Assembly (NCBI RefSeq): GCF_016860525.1
Contig: NZ_BNEA01000007.1
Span: forward strand, 1-64,000
Direction: 5' to 3'
Origin: Streptomyces rubradiris
Lineage (GTDB): Bacteria; Actinomycetota; Actinomycetes; Streptomycetales; Streptomycetaceae
DNA: 64,000 bases
Both the position numbers and the translations under genes were made by a program. Shown one piece after another: positions 50,382 to 59,969 of the stretch. A model generated the notes under the pieces. The model worked only from the letters and a program-made list of their open reading frames with translations. It made no database searches and was not told the origin of the DNA. The first letter of the stretch is position 1, and each line of letters opens with the position of its first letter.

Positions 50382-51872
50382 TCAGGTCCATGCCTGGCGT
50401 TCCCGGCCGCGAGGGTCGTCGGTCTGCGTCCAGTCGGTGTCGATACGCATGGTGGCCCGGCGCACGGTGTCGTACGGGGCCCAGCCGGGATCGCCGGTCC
50501 TGGCGAACCGGATCCATGTCTCGTGCATACGGGGGGCGAGACCGGCGGGCGGTCCGTCGGGGCCGAGCAGGGCATGGGCACCGTGCAACCGGGACAGGTG
50601 CGTGAGGTCGAAGACGAAGGGCAGCTCCACCGCGTGGGCGGCACCCAGTCGTCCGTCCAGGGCGTGGGAGCGCCACGCGAACTCGTACGCGTAGGTGGCG
50701 CCACCGGACCGGTCGGTGTGTGCGTCGGCCAGGGCCCGGCTGCCCGCGCCGAACAGGGCGTCACCCAAGATGGCCGACCGCAGCTCGCCGAAGGTCGCCC
50801 TCGGGCGGGTCTCGCGATAGGTGTCCACGAGCCGGACCGGATCGGGATGCACACGTGCCGCGAGGGCGTCGACGTCCGCACGGGTCGAGGTGGCGTACGT
50901 GCCGAAGGGGACCAGATAGAGGTTTCCCTCCTCCGTGTTGGTCCCGACGAGCAGGTCGACGTCGGCGCCGAGGCCCGCGGCGACGGATTCCGCGGGCTGG
51001 GTGTCCAGGACCAGGCTGAAAGGGCTGAGCCCGACCAGCGGATCGCGGTGAGTGGCCGTCCGCAGGTCCGTGCCGGCGAGCGCGGAGGCCGCTTCCACCA
51101 GGCGGGCGTCCGGAATCTCCGCGAAGGCGTCGGCGTGCGGTTCGATGCCCAGGATCCGGGCCGCCGCCCCGGTGACGCGGGCGGCCTGCTCGGGCGTGAA
51201 CGCGCCCAGGCCGTTGCCGCTCTGGACGATCGCCCGGTGGAACAGTCCCGCGGCTTCGGGAGTGGCCAGGACGCCCCCGATGACGGTCGCCCCCGCCGAC
51301 TGGCCGAACAGGGTGACGTTGTGCGGGGCACCGCCGAAGGCGGCGATGTTGTCCCGTACCCAGCGCAGCGCGGCCACGACGTCGAGCAGCCCGCGGTTGG
51401 CGGGCGCTCCGGGAAGGTCGAGGAACCCGCCCATGCCGAGTCGGTAGTTGAGGGTGACGAGGACGACACCGTCGCGGGCGAAGGCGGAACCGTCGTACAG
51501 CGCGGACCGCGTCGACCCCGCGACGAACCCACCGCCGTGGACGAACACCATGACGGGCAGGTCGCCGTCCCTGTCGGCGGGCGTCCAGACGTTGACCGTG
51601 AGGTAGTCCTGGCCACGGCTCCAACCAGCCCCGAAGTAGGGGGACATGTCCAGACGGCCGAGTTCGCGTCCGGCCTGCGGAGCGTTGGGCCCCGGCGTCG
51701 TGGCGTCCCGTATGCCGTCCCACGGTTCGTGCGGGTGGGGCGCCGCGAACCGGCCGGCACCGCGGGGCGGGGCGGCGTAGGGGATGTTCAGGAATGTGGC
51801 GACGCCGCCCTGGTGCAGACCGCGGACGGGTCCCCGCGTCGTGGTGACGACAGGGTCGGTGCGATGGTTCAC
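50382..51872 (-). CDS. Type-B carboxylesterase
   Basis: A 496-residue esterase. HGGGF (112-116) forms the oxyanion hole, FGQSAGA (Ser192) the nucleophile, GTNTEEG the Glu/Asp region and HAVELPFVF the His. The overall type-B pattern (QDYLTVNVWTP, VTLNYRLG) is typical of p-nitrobenzyl esterase-like enzymes acting on hydrophobic esters. Its start overlaps the MBL gene stop (ATGA), so the two form an operon. Confidence 0.93.
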   Translation of the reverse strand: MNHRTDPVVTTTRGPVRGLHQGGVATFLNIPYAAPPRGAGRFAAPHPHEPWDGIRDATTPGPNAPQAGRELGRLDMSPYFGAGWSRGQDYLTVNVWTPADRDGDLPVMVFVHGGGFVAGSTRSALYDGSAFARDGVVLVTLNYRLGMGGFLDLPGAPANRGLLDVVAALRWVRDNIAAFGGAPHNVTLFGQSAGATVIGGVLATPEAAGLFHRAIVQSGNGLGAFTPEQAARVTGAAARILGIEPHADAFAEIPDARLVEAASALAGTDLRTATHRDPLVGLSPFSLVLDTQPAESVAAGLGADVDLLVGTNTEEGNLYLVPFGTYATSTRADVDALAARVHPDPVRLVDTYRETRPRATFGELRSAILGDALFGAGSRALADAHTDRSGGATYAYEFAWRSHALDGRLGAAHAVELPFVFDLTHLSRLHGAHALLGPDGPPAGLAPRMHETWIRFARTGDPGWAPYDTVRRATMRIDTDWTQTDDPRGRERQAWT

Positions 51873-52807
51873 CGCAGTGCCTTTCCGCAGAGCTCAGCCT
51901 GTTCGGTGCGGGCGGCGAAAGGAGCCCAGTGCTTGATCGCGAACTTGCCGCCGTCGCGTACCACGTGCGCGGCGCCGTGGCCGCCCAGGTGCGCCGGCAC
52001 GACGAGGGCGTGGTTGTCCGCCGCCCAGCCCAGGACCTTGCGGCGGGTGGCGCGTGCCTGCGCGGGGTCCTCGCAGAAGCAGCTGTTGGAGTCCGGTTCG
52101 AAAATCTGCACCGGGCTGTGCAGCAGGTCGCCGACGAAGACCGCGCGGTCCGTCCCGGAAGTGAGCGTCAGTACGGAGGACCCGGGGGTGTGCCCCGGGG
52201 CGGACTCCAGGCGCAGACCGGCGTCGATCTGGTGGCTGTCCTCCCACAGCAGTGTCTGGCCGGCCTGGTGCACCGGGGCGACACTGTCCTCGAACACGTT
52301 CTGGTTGCCGCGGCCGAGTACGCTCCTATGGCCGTTCTCCGGGTTCCAGAAGTCGAAGTCGTCCTTCGGCATCAGGTAGGTGGCGTTGGGAAAAGTGGGC
52401 ACCCAGGTACGCCCGTCGAGATACGTGTTCCAGCCGACGTGATCGATGTGAAGGTGTGTGTTGATCACGATGTCCACGTCCTCGGGGCGGACTCCGGCGC
52501 GGGCGAGGTTGTCCAGGAATCCGGTGTCCATCCGGCTCCATACAGGGGCGTACGGGCGCTCCTTGTGATTGCCCACGCCGGTGTCGACGAGGATGGTCCT
52601 GCCCTCGCTGCGCAGGAGCCAGGTCTGGATCGCCGAGTTGACGATCCGGGTGCCGTCGTCCAGGAAGTCCGGGACCAGCATGGTGCGGTGTTCTTCCCAC
52701 GCCTGCGCGGGGCTGTCCGGGAAGAACGTCTCGGGGGTCATGTCCACGGGCCCGAAGTACTCCCGGACACGGGTGAGCGTGACATCACCCAGGGTGATGG
52801 TGTTCAT
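51869..52807 (-). CDS. MBL-fold metallo-hydrolase
   Basis: A 312-residue metallo-beta-lactamase-fold hydrolase. NTHLHIDHVGWN (118-123 HLHIDH) holds the Zn-binding motif, TFPNATYLMPKDDFDFW and APGHTPGSSV follow, and VFVGDLLHSP gives the third Asp. Lactonase-type enzymes (quorum-quenching AHL lactonase group) have this arrangement, so a lactone substrate is possible. ATG at 52807 after AGGGAAAG. Confidence 0.9.
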   Translation of the reverse strand: MNTITLGDVTLTRVREYFGPVDMTPETFFPDSPAQAWEEHRTMLVPDFLDDGTRIVNSAIQTWLLRSEGRTILVDTGVGNHKERPYAPVWSRMDTGFLDNLARAGVRPEDVDIVINTHLHIDHVGWNTYLDGRTWVPTFPNATYLMPKDDFDFWNPENGHRSVLGRGNQNVFEDSVAPVHQAGQTLLWEDSHQIDAGLRLESAPGHTPGSSVLTLTSGTDRAVFVGDLLHSPVQIFEPDSNSCFCEDPAQARATRRKVLGWAADNHALVVPAHLGGHGAAHVVRDGGKFAIKHWAPFAARTEQAELCGKALR

Positions 52808-53109
52808 GGGTGGCTTTCCCTGCGCTTTCTCAAGGGGCGACGAGGCTGTCCGGCGTGGCACGGCCCGTACGCGTCGGCGGTCTCGGCCGGACAGCTCCCG
52901 GACAAGCGCCGCGGACGCAGCGGCGGTGCCGAAGAGCCCGGTCATGTGGACGTCCTTACGTGAGGTGCGCCGCACGGGGTGCCGTCGTCGCGGCGGGTGA
53001 ACGGTGCGGAACCCATGTCAGCGGCATCACGGCGACCGAGCCAGACCGGACCGTGCCTATCCCCGGCCGGGTCAGGTTCCCGGCACGCGAGGCCCGCATA
53101 CTGGGCCAC
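52808..53109. promoter_or_regulatory. Divergent promoter region of the MBL-esterase operon and XRE gene
   Basis: About 300 bp, with no gene recognised. It should carry the promoters of both divergent units. Confidence 0.45.
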
Positions 53110-53979
53110 ATGAGCGGACAGCGAGAACTCGGGAACTTCCTGCGGACTCGGCGGGCTCGGCTGCGTCCGGAGGATGTCGGGCTGCCGGACTACGGAGACC
53201 GGCGCCGGGTGCCCGGCTTGCGCCGTGAGGAACTGGCGCTGCTGGCCGGTGTGAGTTCCTCGTACTACACCCGTCTGGAACAGGGCCGGTCCATGGGCCC
53301 CTCACCGGAGGTCCTCGGTGCCATCGGCCGGGCGCTGCACCTGGACGAGGCCGAACAGCGTTACCTCCACGACCTGGCGGACCGCGCGAAGCGGCGTACG
53401 GCCGTCCACCGCCCGCCCGCCGAACACCTCGACGCGGCGACCCTCGACCTGCTGGAGGCTGTCGGTGACGTTCCCGCCCTCGTCAGCGGGCGGCGCGGTG
53501 ACGTCCTGGCCTGGAACCGGACGGGGCACGCGCTGTTCGCCTCCCACCTCGACCCGGCCGGCCCGGCGGATCCCGGCAACCGGCCCAACCTGGTCCGCCT
53601 GATCTTCCTCGACCCCCGCACCCGCGCGCTGTACGCCGACTGGCCGAGCAAGGCGAGGGCCGTCGTCGAGAACCTCCGTATGACGGCCGGCCGGCACCCC
53701 GATGACACGCTGCTCACCTCGCTCGTCGACGAGTTGACCACGAGGAGTGCGGAGTTCGCCGCCATGTGGGCCGATCACAGGGTCAGCCCCTGTGACTCCG
53801 CGGTGTACGAGATGCACCACCCGCTGGTCGGCAGCCTCACCGTCCGGCAGCACAGCCTGCGTCCCCCGCAGGACGAGGAACGGCACATCGTGCTCGCCAT
53901 CGCCGAACCCGGCTCCCCGTCACAGGCCGCCCTCCGCCTGCTCTCCCGGGCCACTGTCCCGTCGGTCCGTCAGGAGTGA
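53110..53979 (+). CDS. XRE-family regulator with MmyB-like ligand-binding domain
   Basis: A 289-residue regulator. The N-terminal helix-turn-helix (LGNFLRTRRARL, RVPGLRREELALLAGVSSSYYTRLEQG) is typical of the MmyB family, whose C-terminal PAS-like domain binds a small molecule. Divergent from the MBL-esterase operon, whose regulator it probably is. Confidence 0.92.
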   Translation: MSGQRELGNFLRTRRARLRPEDVGLPDYGDRRRVPGLRREELALLAGVSSSYYTRLEQGRSMGPSPEVLGAIGRALHLDEAEQRYLHDLADRAKRRTAVHRPPAEHLDAATLDLLEAVGDVPALVSGRRGDVLAWNRTGHALFASHLDPAGPADPGNRPNLVRLIFLDPRTRALYADWPSKARAVVENLRMTAGRHPDDTLLTSLVDELTTRSAEFAAMWADHRVSPCDSAVYEMHHPLVGSLTVRQHSLRPPQDEERHIVLAIAEPGSPSQAALRLLSRATVPSVRQE

Positions 53980-53999
53980 AGTGCCGGCGGCCTCTGCCC

Positions 54000-54704
54000 G
54001 CACCGTCCTGCACGAGGAGCCTTCCGACCGCGCCTGGTGAGCCGACGGTGCCGGAAGCGGTTCTCCGGGTACGCAGGCGCGGCTCCGCACAGCCGGTCGA
54101 GACGGGACACCACCGGCCCGGGCAGTGACACCGTGCAGGACGGCCGAGGTGAGCACGGTGAACGTCACGACCGCCCACGGGCGAGGTAGTAGAGCGAGCC
54201 GACGCCACGGACGCCGCCGCGTATTCACCAGGCCGTGTTGTCCAGACACAGAACCAGCAGGCCCGGCCGGCCGAACACCACCGCCGACTTCGCCGGTGCG
54301 CTGAGTTCGACGACATAGCTCGGGCGCACTGGCAGACCGCACCGTTCTCGTAGGCCTTCCAGTTCTTGTACAACTTGGCGGAAGCGGGCACGGGCACCAG
54401 GCCAGGCGCCGGGTTGGCATGAACCAGAACACCAAGAGCGTCAGAAGGCCGACATCCGCAAGGCCAGCCACGGTAACGGCGGCTGACCAGGACGCCAGTT
54501 GCTTGCTGACGGGGGGCTGATGTCGTCGTACGCCTGTATGCAAGGCGCGTACGCGGGGCGCCACAGGATGGTCTCCGCCGCTGTGTTGATCAGGAACATG
54601 CCCGAGGTGGTCAGGAGCAGGAGCAGGAGGATGAACCTGCGGGTTTTGCCGACGCTCCATCGACGGTAATAGGCCCCAATCTCTGTGGACGACGGCTGTT
54701 GCAC
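54000..54704 (-). pseudogene. M48-type metalloprotease-like membrane protein, multiply frameshifted
   Basis: ATG at 54704 opens an intact 87-residue start (two hydrophobic segments, FILLLLLLTTSGMFLINTAAE), then the frame breaks at about 54540. Downstream segments in other frames (KQLASWSAAVTVAGLAD, LLTLLVFWFMPTRRL, KSAVVFGRPGLLVLCLDNTA) match a Streptomyces M48-like peptidase start. The HExxH site was not found. At least three indels; dead gene. Confidence 0.6.
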
Positions 54705-54716
54705 GGGCGGGCTCGG

Positions 54717-55420
54717 CTACTGGTTGCGCTCGATGTGGCGGATGACACTTGACGCGAGCTGTCTGGCCGAAGCCTCGGCGAGCCCTGCCTCCTGAGCGCG
54801 CTGCGTGACGACGACGCGCGGTTCCGCGCGCTGTGCCTCGTCCAGCCGCGGCAGGGCGGAGACGCTTGCAGGGCTGCCGCACAGCCTGCGCCACGCTGCG
54901 GACAGTCGGCTGGCGCCGCTCGTACCGTCACACCAGCCAGTTCCTGTGCGAACTGCTGCAGCACCATCCACACGAGCGGCGCCACCAGCACAGTGACCTC
55001 ACCCAGGCCGAACTCCCCCTGTGACGTCCGCTCGACCCAGCGGCGTAAGCGGGAGCAGGGCGATGCCCTCGTCCATGAGCTGGTGAGCCCGTCGTCGTTG
55101 GCCGAGACCGGCGAGGCACCTGCCGCTGTCCGCGGCCAGGTCCGCCATCCCCATCCAGGAGCACCAGGCGGGCGCCGGATCGCAAGAGGGGCCCGCAGCG
55201 CCTTCTCCGCGGCGGTCAGGGCCCGGCGGCACGGGCCGTCCTCACCGAGGGCGGCGAGGGCGCGGGCCTGGCGGAGGTATAGGAGGGCGCGTGCGGTGGG
55301 GTGTTGGGTGCGCGGGATGGTGTGGTCGAGGATGGCCGCGGCACCGCGGGCGTCGGTGAGCCACAGCAGTTGGTAGGCGAGGTTGTGGCCACTCTTCAGC
55401 ACTGACCGTTGACCGCTTCC
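54717..55420 (-). pseudogene. Decayed regulator C-terminus (TPR-type) and adjoining remnant
   Basis: About 55230-55420 reads SGHNLAYQLLWLTDARGAAA and ALLYLRQARALAALGED, and about 55040-55160 in another frame DLAADSGRCLAGLGQRRRAHQLM with EGIALLP; together these match the C-terminal TPR part of Streptomyces XRE/NsdA-like regulators. About 54720-54990 (VSALPRLDEAQRAEPRVVV to SVIRHIERNQ) is a separate, unidentified C-terminal end. No intact start. Confidence 0.5.
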
Positions 55421-55547
55421 CGACCTGGAGCACCGACGGAGGGAGCGACCTAGTACCGCATCAGACAACATTTGCCCTTCAGTCGACGGCGCGGGGATGT
55501 TGTGATCCTGGGGCTGCTGGTCGCGCTGCGATGTGCGGACGCCGTTG

Positions 55548-55886
55548 TCAGATTCCAGGTCCGTAACCGGGGTCTGGCTGCCGGCGGGGGGTCCACCACT
55601 CGGTGAGCCCCCACACCGCGAGCGCGAGCGTGGCCAAGGCTACGAGTGCCGCGACCCAGGGGCGGTGCACCCATCTGGTGGCCAACGCCCAGGCGAAGAG
55701 CGGAACCAGTGCGCCGCCGAGCACGATGAGCGGCAGATCGATGAAGAGTACGCTCAGATCGCGGGCATGTCCCTCGAATCCTCCGTCGATACTCGCCGCG
55801 GCGCGCGGTGCCCAGACAAGCGGCGCGGCTGTCGCACCGAGGCCGGCGAGTAGGCATCCGGCGCCGCCCTCAGTCTTCGGGTTCAT
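55548..55886 (-). CDS. Small membrane protein
   Basis: A 112-residue protein with hydrophobic segments near residues 10-25, 48-70 and 78-95 (LSVLFIDLPLIVLGGALVPLF, VAALVALATLALAVWGL). The start is uncertain: ATG at 55886 or 55919. Function unknown. Confidence 0.55.
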   Translation of the reverse strand: MNPKTEGGAGCLLAGLGATAAPLVWAPRAAASIDGGFEGHARDLSVLFIDLPLIVLGGALVPLFAWALATRWVHRPWVAALVALATLALAVWGLTEWWTPRRQPDPGYGPGI

Positions 55887-56054
55887 ATCCGTGGCCCGTT
55901 CCGCGGTTCTCTCGCCCATGCCCGTGATAGACGCGGCGGCGTGGTGCACGGTTCCGAGGCAGAGCGGCCGCGTGTTGCAACAGCGAACGTTGGCCTGATG
56001 TGACGCGCCGTCCGGGTGCTGTACCGGGTGGCAGGGGGCGGCCACTCTGTGCTG

Positions 56055-56295
56055 ATGGCGATACGCGCACAGGTCCGAGAGATCGACGATGGCGAGGGTC
56101 AGCGGTTACTGCGGATCATCCGCAGGGGCACTGGATCGGTGGTGACCTGGCGGCGGGCCCAGATGGTACTGCTGTCCGCGCAGGGCATGCCGGTGGCGAA
56201 GATCACCAGGATGACCTTCTCCCGCGCCGACCGGGTTCGCGATGTGATCCACAGCTTCAACGCCGACGGCTTCGGCTCGCTCCACGGCCGGATGC
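56055..56295 (+). pseudogene. IS630-family transposase, N-terminal fragment
   Basis: AIRAQVREIDDGEGQRLLRI, SVVTWRRAQMVLLSAQGM and RVRDVIHSFNADGFGSL match the N-terminal helix-turn-helix part of IS630-type transposases. It stops at about 56290, where P-type ATPase sequence begins, so the catalytic domain is lost. It contains a TTA codon. Confidence 0.75.
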
Positions 56296-57490
56296 CGTTA
56301 CGACGTGACGGGCGAGGGCTACGACACCGCCGGGACCGTCCGTACGGCCGACGGGCGGCCAGGTCCGAACCTCCGGGAGGCCGTCCTGCCGTTCGCCTGT
56401 GCAATGACGCCAGGCTCGGCGCCGACGGCGTCATCAACGACCCCACCCAGGCCGCCCTCTGCTCGTCCTCGCCCCCAAGGCCGGTCTCGACCCGGCCTGC
56501 GTGCCCGGACACCGCGCACCGGGGAGATCCCTTTCGACCCGGCCGCGAAGTACATGGTCACCTTCCACCCGGGGTGCGACGAATCCGTCCTCGTGCACGC
56601 CAAAGGGGCGGTCGACGTCCTGATGGACCGGTGCACCCACCTGTTGACCGACCAGGGCCCGGTTCCCTCACAGCGGAGCGCCGCCGCGAGGTCACCGACG
56701 TCGCGCGGCGCATGGGCGGCGAGGGTCTGCGTGTCCTCGGCGCCGCCACCGCCGTGAGCGACCGCTGCCATGCGGATGAGGCGACCGGGCTGACACTCAC
56801 CGCGATCGCGGGCATCGCCGATCCACCGCGTCCCCAGGCACGCGACGCAGTCGCGCTCACCCAGGCGGCCGGGGTGACCGTCAATCGGCGCCATCCTCAC
56901 GCTGCTCGCCACCGTGCTCGCCGGACCGCCGGCCCCCATGTCCGCGATCCAACTGCTCTGGGTCAACATCATCATGGACGGTCCGCCCGCCATGGCCCTC
57001 GGCATCGACCCGCCACAGCGCAATGTGATGCATCGTCCGCCGCGCTCGCCCGGCGAACACGTCCTCAACACCCGGAGCCTGACGGCCATCACCCGCACCG
57101 GCATCGTCATGGCCGCGGGCACCGTGATCCGTCTTCGCCGCCGCCCAAGCCCTCACCGACGACACCGCCACCGCGACCACCATGGCGTTCACGACGTTCG
57201 TACTGTTCCAGCTCTTCAACGCCCTGGCCGCCCGCAGCGAGGACGGACCCGTCCTGGGCCGCCACCAACTGCGCAACCGCTCTCTCTGGCTCTGTCTGGC
57301 GGCCGTGTTCGTCCTCCAGATCACCGCCGTGCAGGCGCCCTTCGCCCAAGACGCCTTCGACACCGTCGCCCTCAACACCGCCCAGTGGGCCGTCTGCCTG
57401 CTCACCGCTTCCAGCCTGCTGCTGGCGGAACAGGCATGGCGTGCCGTGCACGCACGGCTCGGCAAGGCATGCGGCGCGCGGGAGCGGTGA
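56296..57490 (+). pseudogene. P-type (Ca2+-type) cation ATPase, truncated and frameshifted
   Basis: Segments in several frames: RYDVTGEGYDTAGTV, LCNDARLGADGVINDPTQ, KYMVTFHPGCDESVLVHAKG, GGEGLRVLGAATAVSDR, then a jump to PMSAIQLLWVNIIMDGPPAM and the last TM segments (MAFTTFVLFQLFNALAARSED) to a stop at 57490. The phosphorylation region and the hinge (about 150 residues) are missing, as is the N-terminus. It is fused directly behind the IS630 fragment, which may mark the insertion. Confidence 0.75.
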
Positions 57491-57781
57491 ACTGCCGTGA
57501 GCCTCCACCAACTTGAAAGCGTAGGTCAAAGGACTGGTGTGACCGGCTCTCGGGGTGCTCTGCTGGTCGTCGGCGGCAATCTGCGCAGCAGATCGTCTGC
57601 CAGAGCTGGACGGTTCGCTGATTCCTACTCGCTGGGGTCAGGCGGCCTTCCACCATCCGAGGCATGGGTCCCGAGCTGCTGAAACGTCAGAAGACTCGCA
57701 TTCATGGAACGCGCCGAGTGCGTGGACGGCATCGTCCCGGCGATGTCGTCCGCTCCTGAGAGCTTCGGCACGCCGCCGGTG
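57491..57781. other. Intergenic region
   Basis: About 290 bp; no gene or clear motif recognised. It lies between the ATPase remnant and a converging TetR gene. Confidence 0.5.
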
Positions 57782-58375
57782 TCAGTCGGTCCGTAGGCCG
57801 TCGAGAAGAACGGTCAGCACGAAGTGGTGACCGTGTGCGGGATCAGGTTCAAGTCCCAGCACGCATCCCTGTACCGCTGGGGCGCCGGTCAGCCGTAGCA
57901 CTTCCTGCCAGGCCAGATCCCGGCGAAGACGTCCCTGGTCCTGAGCACGTTCGATGACCTTCCGGGTGAGGTCGAGGAGCTCGCGGCGCTGCTGGGCGAC
58001 AGCGGGCCCGCCGTGCTGATCCAGGGAGCCGGACAGTCCCGCGTTCTGAGCGGTACGCAGGGCCAGGCTGGTGAACAGCGACGAGAAGCCCTCCCAGGCG
58101 TCATCGCAGTCCAGGGCCTGGTGTGCGGTGTCGGTCAGTTCGGTGAGGATGTCACTCAGCACCGCCGCCATGAGCTGGTCGCGTTCGGGGTAGCGCCGGT
58201 AGACGGTGCCCACACCGACGCCGGCCTCCCGAGCGATCTCGTGGTAGCTCACGTCCAGGCCGGTAGAGGCGACGGCACGACGCGCGGCCGCGAGGACCCG
58301 CGCGGCATTGCGCTGGGCGTCGGCGCGCACGGGCATCGCCGCCCCCTGGGTCGTCGCAGACCGCTCCGCGTTCAT
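57782..58375 (-). CDS. TetR-family repressor
   Basis: A 197-residue TetR regulator; helix-turn-helix in NAARVLAAARRAVASTG, VSYHEIAREAGVGVGTVYRRYPERD. I chose ATG at 58375 (a GTG lies directly before it). Divergent from the SDR genes; two matching palindromes in the gap are its probable operators. Confidence 0.9.
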   Translation of the reverse strand: MNAERSATTQGAAMPVRADAQRNAARVLAAARRAVASTGLDVSYHEIAREAGVGVGTVYRRYPERDQLMAAVLSDILTELTDTAHQALDCDDAWEGFSSLFTSLALRTAQNAGLSGSLDQHGGPAVAQQRRELLDLTRKVIERAQDQGRLRRDLAWQEVLRLTGAPAVQGCVLGLEPDPAHGHHFVLTVLLDGLRTD

Positions 58376-58396
58376 CACCCCATCTTATCCATAAGT

Positions 58397-58450
58397 GGAC
58401 AGCTTCTGTCCGCCTCCTCTACTCTCGCAGAAACGGACAAGACCTGTCCG
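58397..58450. promoter_or_regulatory. Two TetR operators GGACA-N5-TGTCC
   Basis: GGACA-GCTTC-TGTCC at 58397-58411 and GGACA-AGACC-TGTCC at 58435-58449 (the latter extended to CGGACA...TGTCCG), centres 38 bp apart. They lie between the TetR start and the SDR start. Confidence 0.7.
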
Positions 58451-58480
58451 CTTGTTTGGCTCGTGCGAGAGGTGCGAAGC

Positions 58481-59157
58481 ATGGGGTCCTGCGTGTGGCT
58501 GGTCACTGGCGCGTCCGGCGGGTTGGGTCAGGCTCTGGTCAGTGAGGTTCTGAGTTCAAGTGAGCGAGTGATCGCGGTCACCCGCGACGACGAGCCGTCG
58601 CAACCGCTTGCCGCCGCCTTTCCCGGGCGCCTGCGCACCGTGAGCGTGGACATCACCGACGCCGGTACGCTGCGCCTGGTACTGGATGACGCGATCACCG
58701 GGTTCGGCCGCCTCGATGTCGTCGTCAACAACGTCGGCTACGCGCTGGCGGGCCCCTTCGAGGAACTGGACGACACGGAGCTGCGCGCCCAGTTCGAAGT
58801 GAACTTCTTCGCCGCTGCCGAAGTGAGCTTCTTCGCCGCTGCCAATGTCCTGCGCGCCGCTCTGCCCCACCCTGCGCGCGGCCAAAGCGCTGGGCGAGCC
58901 GGCTGCCCGGCAGCGCCGCCCTCCCCGTGCACGAAGCGCCGGCGCGCTCCGTCAACGCCGCGGCAAGGCAGGTCCGCGACCTCGCCCGTATGGCCCAGGC
59001 CCTCGTCGCCCTCGCCGATATGCCGAGCCCTCCCGCCCCGCGCCTTCCCTTTCGCAGCGACGCCCTCGCCGATATCGAGAAGGCCCGCAGCGACCACCTC
59101 GACGAGCTACGCCGGTTCGCGACCCTGAGTGCTTCCACCGACCACACAAAGGCAATC
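58481..59157 (+). pseudogene. SDR oxidoreductase, internally deleted and frameshifted
   Basis: ATG at 58481 opens an intact N-terminal half: WLVTGASGGLGQALVSEVL, VVNNVGYALAGPFEEL to about residue 125. A 24-bp tandem duplication (58796-58843) follows, then the frame is lost and the central part with Tyr-x-x-x-Lys is missing. The C-terminal end (ALVALADMPSPPAPRLPF, ADIEKARSDHLDELRRFATL) appears in another frame up to 59157. Confidence 0.75.
58796..58843 (+). repeat. 24-bp tandem duplication inside the SDR pseudogene
   Basis: GAAGTGAACTTCTTCGCCGC-TGCC (58796-58819) is followed by a copy with one difference (58820-58843), giving EVNFFAAA-EVSFFAAA. Confidence 0.85.
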
Positions 59158-59161
59158 CGAC

Positions 59162-59938
59162 ATGCCCGAGCACCGCACCACCAGCCGTATCGCCGTCATC
59201 ACAGGCGGCAGTGAGGGCCTGGGCCTGGCCATCGCCGATGCCCTCGCCCGCGACGGAGCGGAGCTGATCCTCGTCGCCCGCAACCGCGACAAGCTCGAGA
59301 CCGCCGCCAAGGAACTCGGCGGGCACGGCACTGTCGTGCACACCGTCCCCGCGGATCTCTCCGCGCCCGACGCCCCCGCCCGGATCGCCGCACACGTCGG
59401 AAACCTGACCGATCGGGTCGACACCCTCGTCAACAACGTCGGCATCGCACACTTCGCCTCCCTTGCCGACACCACGGTCGACGAGATGAACACCATGTGG
59501 CACCTCAACGTCCAGGTGCCGCTGCTGCTGAGCCAGCAACTCCTGCCCGCCCTCGTGAACGCTCGGGGAAGCATCATCAACATCAGCAGCTACTGGGCCC
59601 GCAAAATGGTCGCCGGCCGTCATTCGGCCGCCTACTCCGCCACCCGCGGAGCGCTCAACTCCATGACCCGGGCGCTGGCCAGTGAACTCGGCCCCCAGGG
59701 AGTCCGCGTCAATGCCATCGCTCCCGGCGCTGTCCGCACTCCCAAGTACGAACGCTCCTATCTCGCCCTCATGACCGCAGAGGAACGCACCGCACACGAC
59801 GAGCAGATCGAGCACTCCTACCCCCTGGGACGCCTGGGCACTGCCCAAGACATCGCCACCGCGGCCGTCTACCTGGCCTCGGGCCAGTGGACCACCGGCG
59901 CCATCCTCGCCGTCGACGGCGGACTCACCATCCGCTGA
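59162..59938 (+). CDS. SDR-family oxidoreductase with unusual active-site Arg
   Basis: A 258-residue SDR: TGGSEGLGLAIADAL, VNNVGIAHFASLAD, INISSYWARKM (Ser), and YSATR where YxxxK is expected (Lys to Arg), then VRVNAIAPGAVRTPKYE and the C-terminal TGAILAVDGGLTIR. The Lys-to-Arg change may reduce activity. Lies directly after the SDR pseudogene, likely in the same TetR regulon. Confidence 0.88.
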   Translation: MPEHRTTSRIAVITGGSEGLGLAIADALARDGAELILVARNRDKLETAAKELGGHGTVVHTVPADLSAPDAPARIAAHVGNLTDRVDTLVNNVGIAHFASLADTTVDEMNTMWHLNVQVPLLLSQQLLPALVNARGSIINISSYWARKMVAGRHSAAYSATRGALNSMTRALASELGPQGVRVNAIAPGAVRTPKYERSYLALMTAEERTAHDEQIEHSYPLGRLGTAQDIATAAVYLASGQWTTGAILAVDGGLTIR

Positions 59939-59969
59939 CGTCTGCAAGATTCCTACCTGGCTCAACGCC

